The translations under genes were made by a program, and so were the position numbers. From positions 1-49,582 of the forward strand of contig JAFTTR010000023.1 of the NCBI GenBank assembly GCA_017466695.1: a stretch of 49,582 bases of DNA, read 5' to 3'. This document shows positions 1 to 8,008 of this stretch, in pieces (the stretch's first letter is position 1; each line of letters starts with the position of its first letter). Source of the stretch: Alphaproteobacteria bacterium. GTDB lineage: Bacteria; Pseudomonadota; Alphaproteobacteria; CAAHEQ01; UBA3637. Under the pieces are notes generated by a model. That model was not told the origin of the DNA. It did not search any database and saw only the letters and a program-made list of their open reading frames with translations.

Positions 1-2
1 AT

Positions 3-65
3 GGGTCTTTTAGACGTTCTTACCAAAATCATGGTGGTATGCTTAGATTTGAAATGAATTTTTAA
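3..65 (+). CDS. C-terminal end of a possible outer-membrane beta-barrel protein (partial, 5' end outside window)
   Basis: Frame 3 is open from the window edge to a TAA at 63-65 and reads GSFRRSYQNHGGMLRFEMNF. The last ten residues alternate hydrophobic and polar positions and end in Phe (L, F, M, F at every second position). This is the usual last-strand signal of outer-membrane barrels recognised by the Bam machinery. Only 20 codons are visible. Frame 1 is also open for 18 codons, so the reading is tentative. Confidence 0.3.
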   Translation, partial: GSFRRSYQNHGGMLRFEMNF

Positions 66-78
66 TTTGATTTTTTAA

Positions 79-129
79 GGCGATTTGTGGCTTTTTATGT
101 GTTTTTCATATAATGAGTTTCAAATCGCC
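79..129. repeat. 9-bp inverted repeat
   Basis: GGCGATTTG at 79-87 is matched by CAAATCGCC at 121-129 with a 33-base AT-rich spacer. It lies between the partial upstream gene and the gene at 235. It could be a weak terminator stem or a regulator site; no clean U-run follows it. Confidence 0.35.
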
Positions 130-234
130 ATTATTGTGGTGGCTTAAAAAGATACTCTGCCACATAATCCTTGTAAAATAGTCCAAAATGTGCTATGGAT
201 TGAGTATATTTGAATGAAATGAAAGGATATTATT

Positions 235-495
235 ATGACAAATATAGAAGATATTAAGTCTATTGATTTTAGGAAAGTAGCGAGCAGAGTTGTCATACCA
301 AGAGATATATTTGATATGCCCAGAGAAAAAGGTAAATCAGATATCAAACCATGGCTGACACATGAAGCATTTGAACCTTATATAGATGAAGATATACAAG
401 GAGATGATGTATCTGTTCCAGGTCAGGTTCAAAAAATCACCGATCAAAAGAAATTGCCAGTTCAAGATACTTCTCGTGGGGCGAGGTCTGAATAA
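235..495 (+). CDS. Small hypothetical protein (86 aa)
   Basis: I do not recognise this protein. It starts at an ATG preceded by AAAGGA and is hydrophilic and acidic, with no signal peptide or membrane segment. The middle carries charged and proline-containing runs (around residues 28-55), and the C-terminus is polar and probably disordered. The next gene begins 17 bases downstream, so the two are likely co-transcribed. Both lie in the accessory stretch on the 3' side of tRNA-Ser. Confidence 0.5.
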   Translation: MTNIEDIKSIDFRKVASRVVIPRDIFDMPREKGKSDIKPWLTHEAFEPYIDEDIQGDDVSVPGQVQKITDQKKLPVQDTSRGARSE

Positions 496-512
496 AGAAG
501 GAATTCATTGAA

Positions 513-911
513 ATGGGGATGCTTAAATATATAGAAGACACATTTTGTATGATATTTAGGCCAAAAGTTTATGAGGCTAAGATACTTGCTGAATTTGACA
601 GCATAAGTATAGAGGGAAATAAAAGGTTTGCTGAAGAAAAATTGGGTAAGAAAATTCTTACAAAAGATGATGCAGAAATGCTTTGTTCCAAGGCTGCTAA
701 AACCATTCGTTCCTTTTGTGATGATAAAACGACTATCCAATTAAAAGATATACCTATCATTAAACAAGTAAGAACAGCAACTAATTTTGCATTGAATGGC
801 GAAGAATATGAAAAATCATATGTTTCAGATAGATTAAATAGAGTAGGGAAATCATCCTCAGCAAATACATATTTGAATAAAAAAAGAAAAAGAACTCGTC
901 AAAGAGATTAA
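513..911 (+). CDS. Hypothetical basic protein (132 aa)
   Basis: I do not recognise this protein. The ATG at 513 has AAGAAGGA about ten bases upstream; an in-frame ATG at 519 is an alternative. The first two thirds look helical and mixed-charge. The last 30 residues are very basic and end in a run of Lys and Arg, which could bind nucleic acid. An intrinsic terminator lies directly after the stop, so it probably closes a two-gene unit with the gene at 235. Confidence 0.5.
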   Translation: MGMLKYIEDTFCMIFRPKVYEAKILAEFDSISIEGNKRFAEEKLGKKILTKDDAEMLCSKAAKTIRSFCDDKTTIQLKDIPIIKQVRTATNFALNGEEYEKSYVSDRLNRVGKSSSANTYLNKKRKRTRQRD

Positions 912-919
912 AGAAAATA

Positions 920-946
920 AAAACTCTGCAAAAGCAGTGTTTTTTT
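920..946 (+). terminator. Intrinsic terminator after the 513-911 gene
   Basis: AAAACTCTGC (920-929) pairs with GCAGTGTTTT (934-943) with one T-T mismatch and an AAAA loop, followed by a T-run to 946. It sits nine bases after the stop codon. Confidence 0.7.
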
Positions 947-991
947 GTATTCATTCCATAAATAAATCTGTAATTAACCAAAGGAATGAAT

Positions 992-1414
992 ATGAATACA
1001 GCTATACAAAAATTAGATGAATTATTAGCAAAAGTAAGGGCTCAACTTATTGAAAAGAAGGGTTTGAAAGAAGAACCAATAGAGCAACCTGAACCCACAG
1101 AAGAACAAACCGAACCCTCAGAAGAACTCCCACAACATCCTGATACAGATTATTTAATCAAGGTATTTAATCACTTAAAGGAATTGGGTTATATCAATAC
1201 TCAATATGAATTTTCTGAACAATTTTTAAATAAGAACAAGTATTATTATGGGATGATACTATCTGAACACAGACATCCATCCATAGATGCATTACATTCT
1301 TTAATCAAGTCAATCAGTGAACTCAGCGAAGCAGAAACTAATCATCAAAGACTTGATGCCCTTTACGAAGAAGGCCACAGTTTGATTACAAAACGATTAT
1401 TAAAAAACTATTAG
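992..1414 (+). CDS. Hypothetical protein with Pro/Glu-rich linker and possible helix-turn-helix domain
   Basis: The likely start is the ATG at 992, because AAGGA lies six bases before it. The in-frame ATG at 986 is too close to that site. About 25 N-terminal helical residues are followed by a Glu/Pro-rich tract and then a compact C-terminal domain of about 85 residues. That domain (GYINTQYEFSEQFLNKNKYY and onward) resembles small alphaproteobacterial proteins with a helix-turn-helix-like fold (DUF6626 type, from memory). A role in DNA binding is a guess. Confidence 0.5.
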   Translation: MNTAIQKLDELLAKVRAQLIEKKGLKEEPIEQPEPTEEQTEPSEELPQHPDTDYLIKVFNHLKELGYINTQYEFSEQFLNKNKYYYGMILSEHRHPSIDALHSLIKSISELSEAETNHQRLDALYEEGHSLITKRLLKNY

Positions 1415-1509
1415 AAGGATTATAACATTTGAGACATGGGAGAATTTTATGCCTGCTGGGTAGAAGTTGTTGATAAGGTTATTAGAGATATGAAGATTTA
1501 ACTACGGAT

Positions 1510-1669
1510 AAAAAAAGAAATCCCCCGTTCGGTTCAAGCACTTCGGCAAGTAAATATCCGATTGGGGGATGATGTAAGCCCAGATGCTGAGAGGGAGTTT
1601 AACGCAACCCTCAAAGCTACGCAACAAATGCCTACATTTAGTCGTCAAATGTTGGGAGCAGAGCTTAAC
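1510..1669 (-). ncRNA. Putative small RNA B (about 160 nt) with own promoter and terminator
   Basis: The minus strand reads as a complete transcription unit without an evident ORF. A TTTACT-17-TATAAT promoter sits at 1676-1704. The 3' end is a stem of ATCCCCC/GGGGGAT (1520-1526 with 1564-1570), reinforced by an inner CGG/CCG pairing, and followed by TTTCTTTTTTT. Inside, further stems are visible, such as GAGGG/CCCTC and ACATTT/AAATGT. It lacks the conserved cores of RNase P RNA, SRP RNA and tmRNA, and its independent terminator argues against 6S RNA. No minus-strand gene follows, so it is not a leader riboswitch for a visible gene. Confidence 0.5.
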
Positions 1670-1675
1670 AAGTGC

Positions 1676-1704
1676 ATTATATCAAAATAGGACATTAAAG
1701 TAAA
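1676..1704 (-). promoter_or_regulatory. Sigma70-type promoter of putative small RNA B
   Basis: On the minus strand TTTACT (1699-1704) and TATAAT (1676-1681) are separated by 17 bases. The predicted transcription start is near 1669. Confidence 0.55.
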
Positions 1705-1733
1705 GTTAATTCTTAAATACAACAAGATTTAAT

Positions 1734-1788
1734 AAAAAAACTAGGTAAGATGTTCAAGACTCCCACTGAAGGAAGCAACTTACCTAGC
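1734..1788 (-). ncRNA. Putative small hairpin RNA A (about 55 nt)
   Basis: On the minus strand a perfect 9-bp stem CTAGGTAAG/CTTACCTAG (1779-1787 with 1741-1749) encloses a structured interior and is followed at once by a run of T (1734-1740). A promoter with 17-base spacing places the start at about 1788, exactly where the stem begins. The unit would therefore be one closed hairpin with its ends paired. The interior contains GCTTCC and TTCA/TGAA pairing options. I do not recognise it as any known RNA family. A terminator of an unseen transcript is the alternative. Confidence 0.45.
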
Positions 1789-1794
1789 AAATTT

Positions 1795-1823
1795 ATTATG
1801 ATATATAAAGTTGTAAAAGTCAA
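1795..1823 (-). promoter_or_regulatory. Sigma70-type promoter of putative small RNA A
   Basis: The minus strand shows TTGACT (1818-1823), a 17-base spacer and CATAAT (1795-1800), with a predicted start at about 1788. Confidence 0.5.
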
Positions 1824-1910
1824 TTAAAATCAAAGTAAAGTTGATTATTAAGACATAAAGATTTAATTATGTAATCACATTCATTTAAGATATTTGGTCA
1901 GAAATTTAAA

Positions 1911-2055
1911 AAATCCGTTCAATGTCCTAAAGTTCGAGGGTGTTCGAGAAATCCAATCGGGTAAAAATCATCAATGTCCGACAAATCCGTTCGGGCAAAA
2001 TGGTATAAAAGTCTTAAAGATAGAGTAGGGGTAAAGTGTCTTAATCGGGCAAAAT
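1911..2055. repeat. Cluster of short degenerate direct repeats
   Basis: ATCCGTTC occurs at 1913-1920 and 1985-1992, and TCAATGTCC at 1919-1927 and 1971-1979. A TCGGG(C/T)AAAA element starts at 1957, 1991 and 2045. The spacing is irregular. A 67-codon minus-strand reading frame spans the cluster but has repetitive content and overlaps the tRNA terminator, so I do not call it a gene. Confidence 0.4.
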
Positions 2056-2102
2056 GACGGGTAACTGTGACGGGGAACAAAAATTGCTGAAAAATAAGCA
2101 TT

Positions 2103-2134
2103 AAAAAATCCCCTATAACCAAAAGGTTAAGGGG
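2103..2134 (-). terminator. Intrinsic terminator of tRNA-Ser
   Basis: On the minus strand CCCCTTAACC, a TTTT loop and GGTTATAGGGG form a stem with one bulge (2110-2134), followed by ATTTTTT (2103-2109). It lies directly downstream of the tRNA. Confidence 0.75.
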
Positions 2135-2138
2135 ATAA

Positions 2139-2228
2139 TGGCGGATGGGGTGAGATTCGAACTCACGGTGGAGTTACCCCCACGCCGGTTTTCAAGACCG
2201 GAGCCTTAAACCACTCGACCACCCATCC
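2139..2228 (-). tRNA. tRNA-Ser (anticodon UGA)
   Basis: The minus strand folds as a class II tRNA. The acceptor stem is GGATGGG/CCCATCC, the discriminator is G and CCA is encoded. The D-arm contains GTGGTTTAAGG and the anticodon loop is CTTGAAA, giving anticodon TGA at 2192-2194. A long variable arm (GTGGGGGTAACTCCAC) is typical of serine tRNAs, and the T-loop reads GTTCGAATC. The length of 90 nt is normal for tRNA-Ser. It has its own promoter and terminator. Confidence 0.95.
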
Positions 2229-2243
2229 ATGAGTGATAAGTTA

Positions 2244-2271
2244 ACTATACACAAAAAAAATAAAAAATCAA
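2244..2271 (-). promoter_or_regulatory. Promoter of tRNA-Ser
   Basis: On the minus strand TTGATT (2266-2271) and TATAGT (2244-2249) are separated by 16 bases, about 16 bases upstream of the mature tRNA 5' end. Confidence 0.55.
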
Positions 2272-2329
2272 GTGCTTTTTTAAAAAAAATGTATTATATT
2301 ATAAAAAAGACACAAAAAAAGGGCAATAA

Positions 2330-3559
2330 ATGGCATCAAAAAATACATTTTTAACTTTATTTTCAACAACTTGTATAATTGGAAAAATATTTTTCACTTC
2401 TCCTGAATTATTTGCACAGGAACCTCAAATTCAAATAAATGTACAAGCGTTTGAAAATTGGAAAGAGGAGTTTAAAAAAGAAGCACTTCAAAAAGGAGTC
2501 GAAAAATCTTTATTAAACAGAGTGTTACCTGATTTAAAACTTTTGGATAATGTTTTAAAATCAGATAGAAAACAGTCTGAATTTTTGCTAACTTTTTGGG
2601 ATTATACGAATCGGACCCTTTCCGAATCGAGAATAAAAAAAGGACGTGAAATTTTGCTTAAATATCAAGCCTTTTTAGATTCAGTTTCAAAAATGTATGG
2701 CGTTGATAAACACTATTTGGTTGCCTTTTGGGGGCTAGAAACAAATTATGGTCTTTTTAAAGGAAAAATCAAAACACTTGATGCATTAGCAACACTTTCT
2801 TTTGATAAACGACGCAGGAGATTTTTCACAAACGAACTGATAACATTGTTAAAAATCATGCAAAACGGTGAAGAAACTGAATTTTATGGCTCCTGGGCTG
2901 GTGCTTTTGGAAATTTTCAATTCATGCCGACAACATATGCAGCTTATGCCGTAGATGCTGATGGAGATGGGAATAAAGATATCATCAACTCTTTGCCAGA
3001 TGCCTTTTCATCTGCAGCAAATTATTTAAGCAAAATGGGTTGGGATGAAACACATCCATGGGGAAGGGAAGTAACCCTTTTTAAAAATGTGAATTGGAAT
3101 AAAATAACAGCACAACCCAAGCGTCCTGTTAAAGAGTGGATAAAATTAGGGGTAAAGCCACTTCAAAAAATCTCTTCTTCAGAAAGAGAGGTTGAAGCTC
3201 GCCTTGTAATGCCTATGGGAATTAATGGTCCCAAATTTTTAACTTATCCCAATTATGATAAAATTATGAGATGGAATAATTCCTCATTATATGCGCTTTC
3301 GGTTGGGCTATTAGCCAATATGTTAAAAGAGGAAGATTTTCAAATAAAAGCAAAAAAAGTCCAAACCAAAATTTCAAGAAACGATATCGAATTCATTCAA
3401 TCAAAACTTATATCAACTGGACATTATAAGGGAAAAGTCGATGGCGTTTTAGGATTTAATACAAAACAAGGGATTAGAGCTTATCAAAAAGCAAGAAAAC
3501 TCCCTCAAGATGGCTATCCTTCAAATAAACTCATTCAAAAACTAAAAAGAGAGAAATAA
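2330..3559 (+). CDS. mltB: Lytic murein transglycosylase, MltB-like, with C-terminal peptidoglycan-binding domain
   Basis: A periplasmic enzyme that cleaves the MurNAc-GlcNAc bond of peptidoglycan to form 1,6-anhydro ends. The N-terminus (residues 1-30) is a hydrophobic signal segment ending near LFAQ. The SLT_2-type catalytic domain spans about 38-335, with the catalytic Glu at 137 in WGLETNYG. The substrate-cleft motif GSWAGAFGNFQFMP is also visible, as is a DADGDGNKD loop. A PG_binding_1 domain occupies about 345-409. It heads a tightly packed operon with rlpA, one base away, and dacA. This order is common in alphaproteobacteria and indicates coordinated wall remodelling. Confidence 0.9.
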   Translation: MASKNTFLTLFSTTCIIGKIFFTSPELFAQEPQIQINVQAFENWKEEFKKEALQKGVEKSLLNRVLPDLKLLDNVLKSDRKQSEFLLTFWDYTNRTLSESRIKKGREILLKYQAFLDSVSKMYGVDKHYLVAFWGLETNYGLFKGKIKTLDALATLSFDKRRRRFFTNELITLLKIMQNGEETEFYGSWAGAFGNFQFMPTTYAAYAVDADGDGNKDIINSLPDAFSSAANYLSKMGWDETHPWGREVTLFKNVNWNKITAQPKRPVKEWIKLGVKPLQKISSSEREVEARLVMPMGINGPKFLTYPNYDKIMRWNNSSLYALSVGLLANMLKEEDFQIKAKKVQTKISRNDIEFIQSKLISTGHYKGKVDGVLGFNTKQGIRAYQKARKLPQDGYPSNKLIQKLKREK

Positions 3560-3560
3560 A

Positions 3561-4496
3561 ATGATGAATAAAAAATCCATTTTTTTAATTTTACCACTTT
3601 TTTTGTCAGGATGCACAGACAATGGTTTGTTATTTAGATCTTCTGGTGATTATCCAGAAAAAAAAGAGAATATAATTTATATGGTTGGCGAACCATATAC
3701 GGTTCAAGATAAGGTTTTTTCTCCGGAAGAAGATTACACTTACATTGAGGAAGGCGAGGCATATTGGTATAAATATGATCCAAATAAACCAATTACGCAA
3801 AATGGGGAAGTTAATTCCTCTGATACATTAACGGCAATGCATAAAACTTTACCCCTCCCAAGTATTGTTAAAATTACAAATCTAGAAAACAATAAAACAG
3901 CCATTGTTCGTGTAAATGACCGTGGACCTATGGTTAAAGACAGAATAATAGATGTATCTGAAAAAACAGCTGAAGAATTAAACTTTAACAAAGAAGGAAC
4001 AACAAAGGTTCTTGTTGAAATACTTCCTACAGAAAGTAAAAATTTAAAACAAGAATTACTTAAAAAAGAAGCAGAAGATGTTATGACAAGTTCAAACGCT
4101 CTCAATGCTTATTATCAAAACAATATTCCATTGGTAACATATCAAGCAAACCCTAAACCTCTTCAACAAAAAGCAAAACCGGTTGTTAAACCTATTCAAG
4201 AAAATGATGTTGTATATAGCTATAAAGAACATGTCAAAACAACAGCTATTAGCTCAAAAACAGCTATTAACTCAAAATATGTTATACAGGTAGGGGCTTT
4301 TAGAAATAGAACTTCAGCTGAAAACATTCAAAATGCTTTAGCTTCACTTAATCCGAAAATTGTTGAAAAAAAAGTCAATGGAACAGTTTTAAATTGTGTC
4401 CAAGTTTCTGGATTTAACTCTAAAAAAGAAGCCTTGATTGGACTTGACAAAATCAAGCGTGCAGGTTATTCTGATGCAAGATTAACTTCAAAATAA
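3561..4496 (+). CDS. rlpA: RlpA-like septal-ring lipoprotein with SPOR domain
   Basis: The signal peptide ends in the lipobox LSGC (Cys18), so the protein is an outer-membrane lipoprotein. A double-psi beta-barrel RlpA domain follows at about 60-155, with the conserved VRVNDRGPMVKDRIIDVS segment. After a Lys/Pro/Thr-rich linker the C-terminal SPOR domain (about 238-310, starting KYVIQVGAF) binds denuded glycan strands at division sites. Family members are lytic transglycosylases acting on stem-peptide-free glycans. It lies between mltB and dacA, so substrate hand-off with the carboxypeptidase is plausible. Confidence 0.9.
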   Translation: MMNKKSIFLILPLFLSGCTDNGLLFRSSGDYPEKKENIIYMVGEPYTVQDKVFSPEEDYTYIEEGEAYWYKYDPNKPITQNGEVNSSDTLTAMHKTLPLPSIVKITNLENNKTAIVRVNDRGPMVKDRIIDVSEKTAEELNFNKEGTTKVLVEILPTESKNLKQELLKKEAEDVMTSSNALNAYYQNNIPLVTYQANPKPLQQKAKPVVKPIQENDVVYSYKEHVKTTAISSKTAINSKYVIQVGAFRNRTSAENIQNALASLNPKIVEKKVNGTVLNCVQVSGFNSKKEALIGLDKIKRAGYSDARLTSK

Positions 4497-4530
4497 ATTG
4501 ATAATGATAAAATAAAAAAAGGATAATTTG

Positions 4531-5655
4531 ATGAAAAAAACATTACTTTACTCTCTAGCTGGTACACTTCTTTTTTCTTTTAACGCAGTGGCATTTGATA
4601 CAAAAGCAACCCATGCCTTGTTAATGGATGCTGATACTGGGTATGTTATGTTTGAAAAAGATGCTGATAAGCCAATGCCACCAGCCTCTATGAGTAAATT
4701 AATGACAGTATATATTGTTTTTGATGCTTTAAAAGATGGCGGATTGAAGTTAGAAGATGAATTTATTGTTTCAGAAAATGCATGGAGAACAGGGGGGACA
4801 CTCAGTGGTGGTTCAACCATGTTTTTAAAACCAGCTGAAAAGGTAAAAGTCCTTGATTTATTAAAAGGTGTTATTATCCAATCAGGTAATGATGCTTGTA
4901 TTACGATTGCTGAAAATTTAGCTGGATCTGAAAGTGCGTTTGCAGAATTGATGAATGAAAAAGCCAAAGAATTGGGATTGACAAATTCAACTTTCAGAAA
5001 CTCAACAGGACTTCCTGACCCAGAACATAAAATGAGTGCGAAAGATTTGGCAAAGTTAGCTCAAATTTTAATTAAAAACTTCCCTGATTACTACTATCTA
5101 TTTTCAGAAAAAAGCTTTAAGCACAATGGGATTACTCAGGGGAATAGAAATCCACTTCTTTATAAAATACCAGGGGCTGATGGTCTAAAAACAGGGCATA
5201 CAAAAGAGTCTGGATATGGATTAACTGGGTCGGTTTTATCACCTGATGGAAGACGTGTTATTTTAGTCGTTAACGGTTTAAGTAGCATGAAAGAAAGAGA
5301 TGAAGAATCAAGACGTCTTGCGACTTATGGCTCTAATGGATTTATCACCACAACACTTGTTGTTAAAGATAAGGTGGTTGACACAATCCCAGTTTGGTTA
5401 GGGCAAGAAGAGGGGGTAGATGCTGTGACAGAAAAAGAATACAGAATGACCCGTGCAAAGGGTAAAAAAACACCAATTATCAAAATTTCTTACAATTCAC
5501 CTATTGTTGCTCCTGTGAAAAAAGGCGATATCATCGCTACCCTTAAAATTGGGGAGGGTGAAACTGTTGAAACAATGAACCTTTTAGCAGCAAAAGACGT
5601 TAAAAAAGCAGGATATTTCAAAAGATTGAAACAAACAATTAAATCATGGTTTTAA
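4531..5655 (+). CDS. dacA: D-alanyl-D-alanine carboxypeptidase (PBP5/6 family)
   Basis: Removes the terminal D-Ala from peptidoglycan pentapeptides in the periplasm. A signal peptide covers residues 1-21. All three penicillin-binding motifs are present: SMSK at 53-56, SGN at 118-120 and KTG at 220-222. A C-terminal PBP5-type beta domain and a terminal amphipathic helix (GYFKRLKQTIKSWF) for membrane attachment follow. The ATG at 4531 has AAAAAAAGGA upstream; the TTG at 4528 is not needed. Its end abuts or overlaps the start of tmk. Confidence 0.93.
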   Translation: MKKTLLYSLAGTLLFSFNAVAFDTKATHALLMDADTGYVMFEKDADKPMPPASMSKLMTVYIVFDALKDGGLKLEDEFIVSENAWRTGGTLSGGSTMFLKPAEKVKVLDLLKGVIIQSGNDACITIAENLAGSESAFAELMNEKAKELGLTNSTFRNSTGLPDPEHKMSAKDLAKLAQILIKNFPDYYYLFSEKSFKHNGITQGNRNPLLYKIPGADGLKTGHTKESGYGLTGSVLSPDGRRVILVVNGLSSMKERDEESRRLATYGSNGFITTTLVVKDKVVDTIPVWLGQEEGVDAVTEKEYRMTRAKGKKTPIIKISYNSPIVAPVKKGDIIATLKIGEGETVETMNLLAAKDVKKAGYFKRLKQTIKSWF

Positions 5656-5657
5656 AT

Positions 5658-6299
5658 ATGAATAACGGGGTATTTATAACATTTGAAGGTGGAGAAGGAT
5701 CTGGAAAATCTACCCAAATTCAACTATTGAAAGATTATTTTGAAAAAGAAGGCAAATCCGTTTTATTAACCAGAGAACCAGGAGGATCTGCTGGGGCCGA
5801 AGAAATTAGGAGCCTTTTGCTTAAAGGTGGAACAGACAGATGGGATAAAAAAACTGAAATGCTTTTATTCACAGCAGCAAGACGTGATCATTTAATCAAA
5901 AAAATATTCCCAGCACTGAGTGAAGGAAAAATTATTTTATCTGATAGATTTCAAGATAGTACAGTTGCATACCAATGTTTTGGCTATGGATATGATGAAA
6001 GCATCTTTCATGATGCCAAAGCTTTATATCAATTTATTGCTGGTGATTTTAAGCCCAATATAACCATTGTTTTAGATATTGACCCTAAAATTGGCTTATC
6101 TAGAAGTATCAAACGACAAGGCAATGATGAGCAACGTTTTGAAAATATGGATTTTTCTTTTCACGAAAATATCAGAAAAGCTTTTTTAACATTGGCTCAA
6201 AGTGAACCTAATCGTTTTATTGTTGTTGATGCAAATCAACCCATTCAAGCAATTCATGAAGAAATTGTTTCGAAGTTGAAAGAAAAAATGAATGCTTAG
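5658..6299 (+). CDS. tmk: Thymidylate kinase
   Basis: Phosphorylates dTMP to dTDP for DNA synthesis. The P-loop GGEGSGKST lies near the N-terminus, TREPGG is the dTMP-binding DRX-type region, and DRFQDSTVAYQ is the conserved DR(Y/F) motif. The start could be the ATG at 5646, overlapping the end of dacA, or the ATG at 5658. I use 5658 because it matches the usual family start; neither has a strong Shine-Dalgarno site, so translational coupling is likely. Its end overlaps holB by eight bases. Confidence 0.93.
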   Translation: MNNGVFITFEGGEGSGKSTQIQLLKDYFEKEGKSVLLTREPGGSAGAEEIRSLLLKGGTDRWDKKTEMLLFTAARRDHLIKKIFPALSEGKIILSDRFQDSTVAYQCFGYGYDESIFHDAKALYQFIAGDFKPNITIVLDIDPKIGLSRSIKRQGNDEQRFENMDFSFHENIRKAFLTLAQSEPNRFIVVDANQPIQAIHEEIVSKLKEKMNA

Positions 6300-7251
6300 T
6301 CCATATGAACAAATTACAAATTCACTTAAAAGTGGGAAAATAACAGGTTCTTGGCTTATAACAGGGCCTTTTGGTGTTGGGAAAAAAACATTCGCTAAAC
6401 GTTTAAGTGCCTTTTTAACAACTGGGAATTGGGATGCAAAAATGGATTTTAATCCCAATGTTAAGTGGATTGAGTGCTCCCTAACAGAGGAAGCAAAAAA
6501 AGAAATTCAAAAGTTGATTCTTGCTGGTAAAGAGGTGGAAGAAAACACTAAAACTCTTGCACGAAAAAAGGAAATAACCGTTGATGACATTAGGGAAGGG
6601 GTTAAGTTTTTATCTTTAAAGTCAAGCTCAAATGAGTATCGTATCCTTGTTATATCATTAGCCGAAGATATGAATACAAATGCAGCTAACGCCCTTTTAA
6701 AAATGCTTGAAGAACCTTTCCCAAGAAGTATTATTTTATTATTATCCCAAAACACAGGCAAATTGTTGCCGACGATCGCCTCTAGATGTCGGAAAATTCA
6801 AATTCCAAGACTTTCTTTTGACTCAATGGTTGAAGAATTAAAAAAACTTTTACCTCAATCGCCTCATGTTGAGTTATTAGCTGAACTGTCAGATGGCTCC
6901 ATTGGATTAGCACTTAAAATTCATGAAAATGATGGTCTCAAGATTTATCAAAAAATGAATGCTTGCTTTTTGCCTCTTTCAAGAATGGATATACAAGCCT
7001 TAAATGATTTTGCAGATAGTGTTCATAAAAATGAAGATGCCTTTTCATTGTTTCAGATATTTTTGACAAATTGGTTTTCAAAAACAATCAAAGAAAAATA
7101 TGAAACAGATCCTATTTTGAGTGAAAACTTATTGAATCTATATGAGACAACAACAAATCTTTTTTCAAATGTTTCAAATATTTATCTTGACAGACGTCAA
7201 GCAATTATCAACACCTTTTTATCTATTGGAGAGATTTTAAATGATAGATAG
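6292..7251 (+). CDS. holB: DNA polymerase III delta-prime subunit
   Basis: A clamp-loader subunit of the replicative polymerase. It has an AAA+ fold with P-loop-like GPFGVGKKT near residue 27, the conserved NAANALLKMLEEP segment and the SRC motif (ASRCRKI). About 319 residues is normal. It is translated from an ATG inside the last codons of tmk and overlaps tatD by eleven bases. In many alphaproteobacteria metG sits between holB and tatD; it is absent here. Confidence 0.9.
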   Translation: MLSPYEQITNSLKSGKITGSWLITGPFGVGKKTFAKRLSAFLTTGNWDAKMDFNPNVKWIECSLTEEAKKEIQKLILAGKEVEENTKTLARKKEITVDDIREGVKFLSLKSSSNEYRILVISLAEDMNTNAANALLKMLEEPFPRSIILLLSQNTGKLLPTIASRCRKIQIPRLSFDSMVEELKKLLPQSPHVELLAELSDGSIGLALKIHENDGLKIYQKMNACFLPLSRMDIQALNDFADSVHKNEDAFSLFQIFLTNWFSKTIKEKYETDPILSENLLNLYETTTNLFSNVSNIYLDRRQAIINTFLSIGEILNDR

Positions 7252-8005
7252 TCATTGTCACTTAGGTATTGATGACTTTAAAGAAAATATACCAGAATAT
7301 CTTGCAAGAGCAAAAGAGCAGGGTGTTTCTGATATTTTAACCGTTGCTTGTGATTATAATCAAATAGATGACTTAATTCATATGAGTAAGTATCCAAATG
7401 TCTATACAGCATTTGGCATTCATCCAGAATCTGCTGATAAATTTGATTATCAAAAGTCCTTAGAAATTTATAAAAAATATCCAAAAATAGCTGCCGTTGG
7501 AGAAATTGGGCTTGATTATTATTACAATCCTGATACAAAAAAAGAACAATTACATGCGTTTCATGAACAAATAAATCTTGCACATCAAATTCAAAAACCC
7601 ATCATTATACATGCAAGAGAAGCTGATAACGAAATGATTGACGTTTTAAAAGAAAGTTACAAAAAAAATCTATTAACAAAATCGGGAGTTATGCACTGTT
7701 TTTGTGGTTCTCCAGAGCTTGCAAAAGTAGCTTTAGACGTTGGATTTTATATTTCAGTTTCAGGCATTATCACATTTAAAAATGCAACGAAGCTAAGAGA
7801 TATAATTTCAAACATACCTCTTGATAAATTGCTTATTGAAACAGATGCACCTTATTTAGCGCCTCATCCATTTAGAGGAAAAAGAAACGAACCAGCCTTT
7901 GTGAAATACACATTAAATGTTTTAGCTGAGATTTTGAATAAAGATGTAAACACTGTTGAAAATCAAACAAATAAAAACTTTTTTGATTTATTTGAAGGAG
8001 AGTAG
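7241..8005 (+). CDS. tatD: TatD-family metal-dependent hydrolase
   Basis: A TIM-barrel DNase/hydrolase. The metal ligands are visible in order: DSHCHL at the N-terminus, GEIGLDYYY, IIHARE, MHCFCG and ETDAPYLAPHP. At 254 residues it is full length. Family members act as 3'-5' exonucleases or tRNA/DNA quality-control hydrolases; the exact substrate here is not known. The ATG at 7241 follows GGAGAG and lies inside the 3' end of holB. Confidence 0.9.
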   Translation: MIDSHCHLGIDDFKENIPEYLARAKEQGVSDILTVACDYNQIDDLIHMSKYPNVYTAFGIHPESADKFDYQKSLEIYKKYPKIAAVGEIGLDYYYNPDTKKEQLHAFHEQINLAHQIQKPIIIHAREADNEMIDVLKESYKKNLLTKSGVMHCFCGSPELAKVALDVGFYISVSGIITFKNATKLRDIISNIPLDKLLIETDAPYLAPHPFRGKRNEPAFVKYTLNVLAEILNKDVNTVENQTNKNFFDLFEGE

Positions 8006-8008
8006 GGC

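Noticed and set aside
1510-1669. 6S RNA or tmRNA piece
   Set aside because: Ends do not pair with each other, there is an independent terminator, and no tRNA-like or tag-coding part is visible.
1741-1789. Similarity of the plus-strand hairpin (GAAGGAAGCAAC) to the SRP RNA core
   Set aside because: The GGAA tetraloop and the symmetric-loop bases are missing, and promoter and T-run fit the minus strand instead.
1919-2122. 67-codon minus-strand reading frame between the tRNA terminator and the small-RNA region
   Set aside because: It begins inside the tRNA terminator, has no ribosome site and its sequence is made of the short repeats; coding is unlikely.
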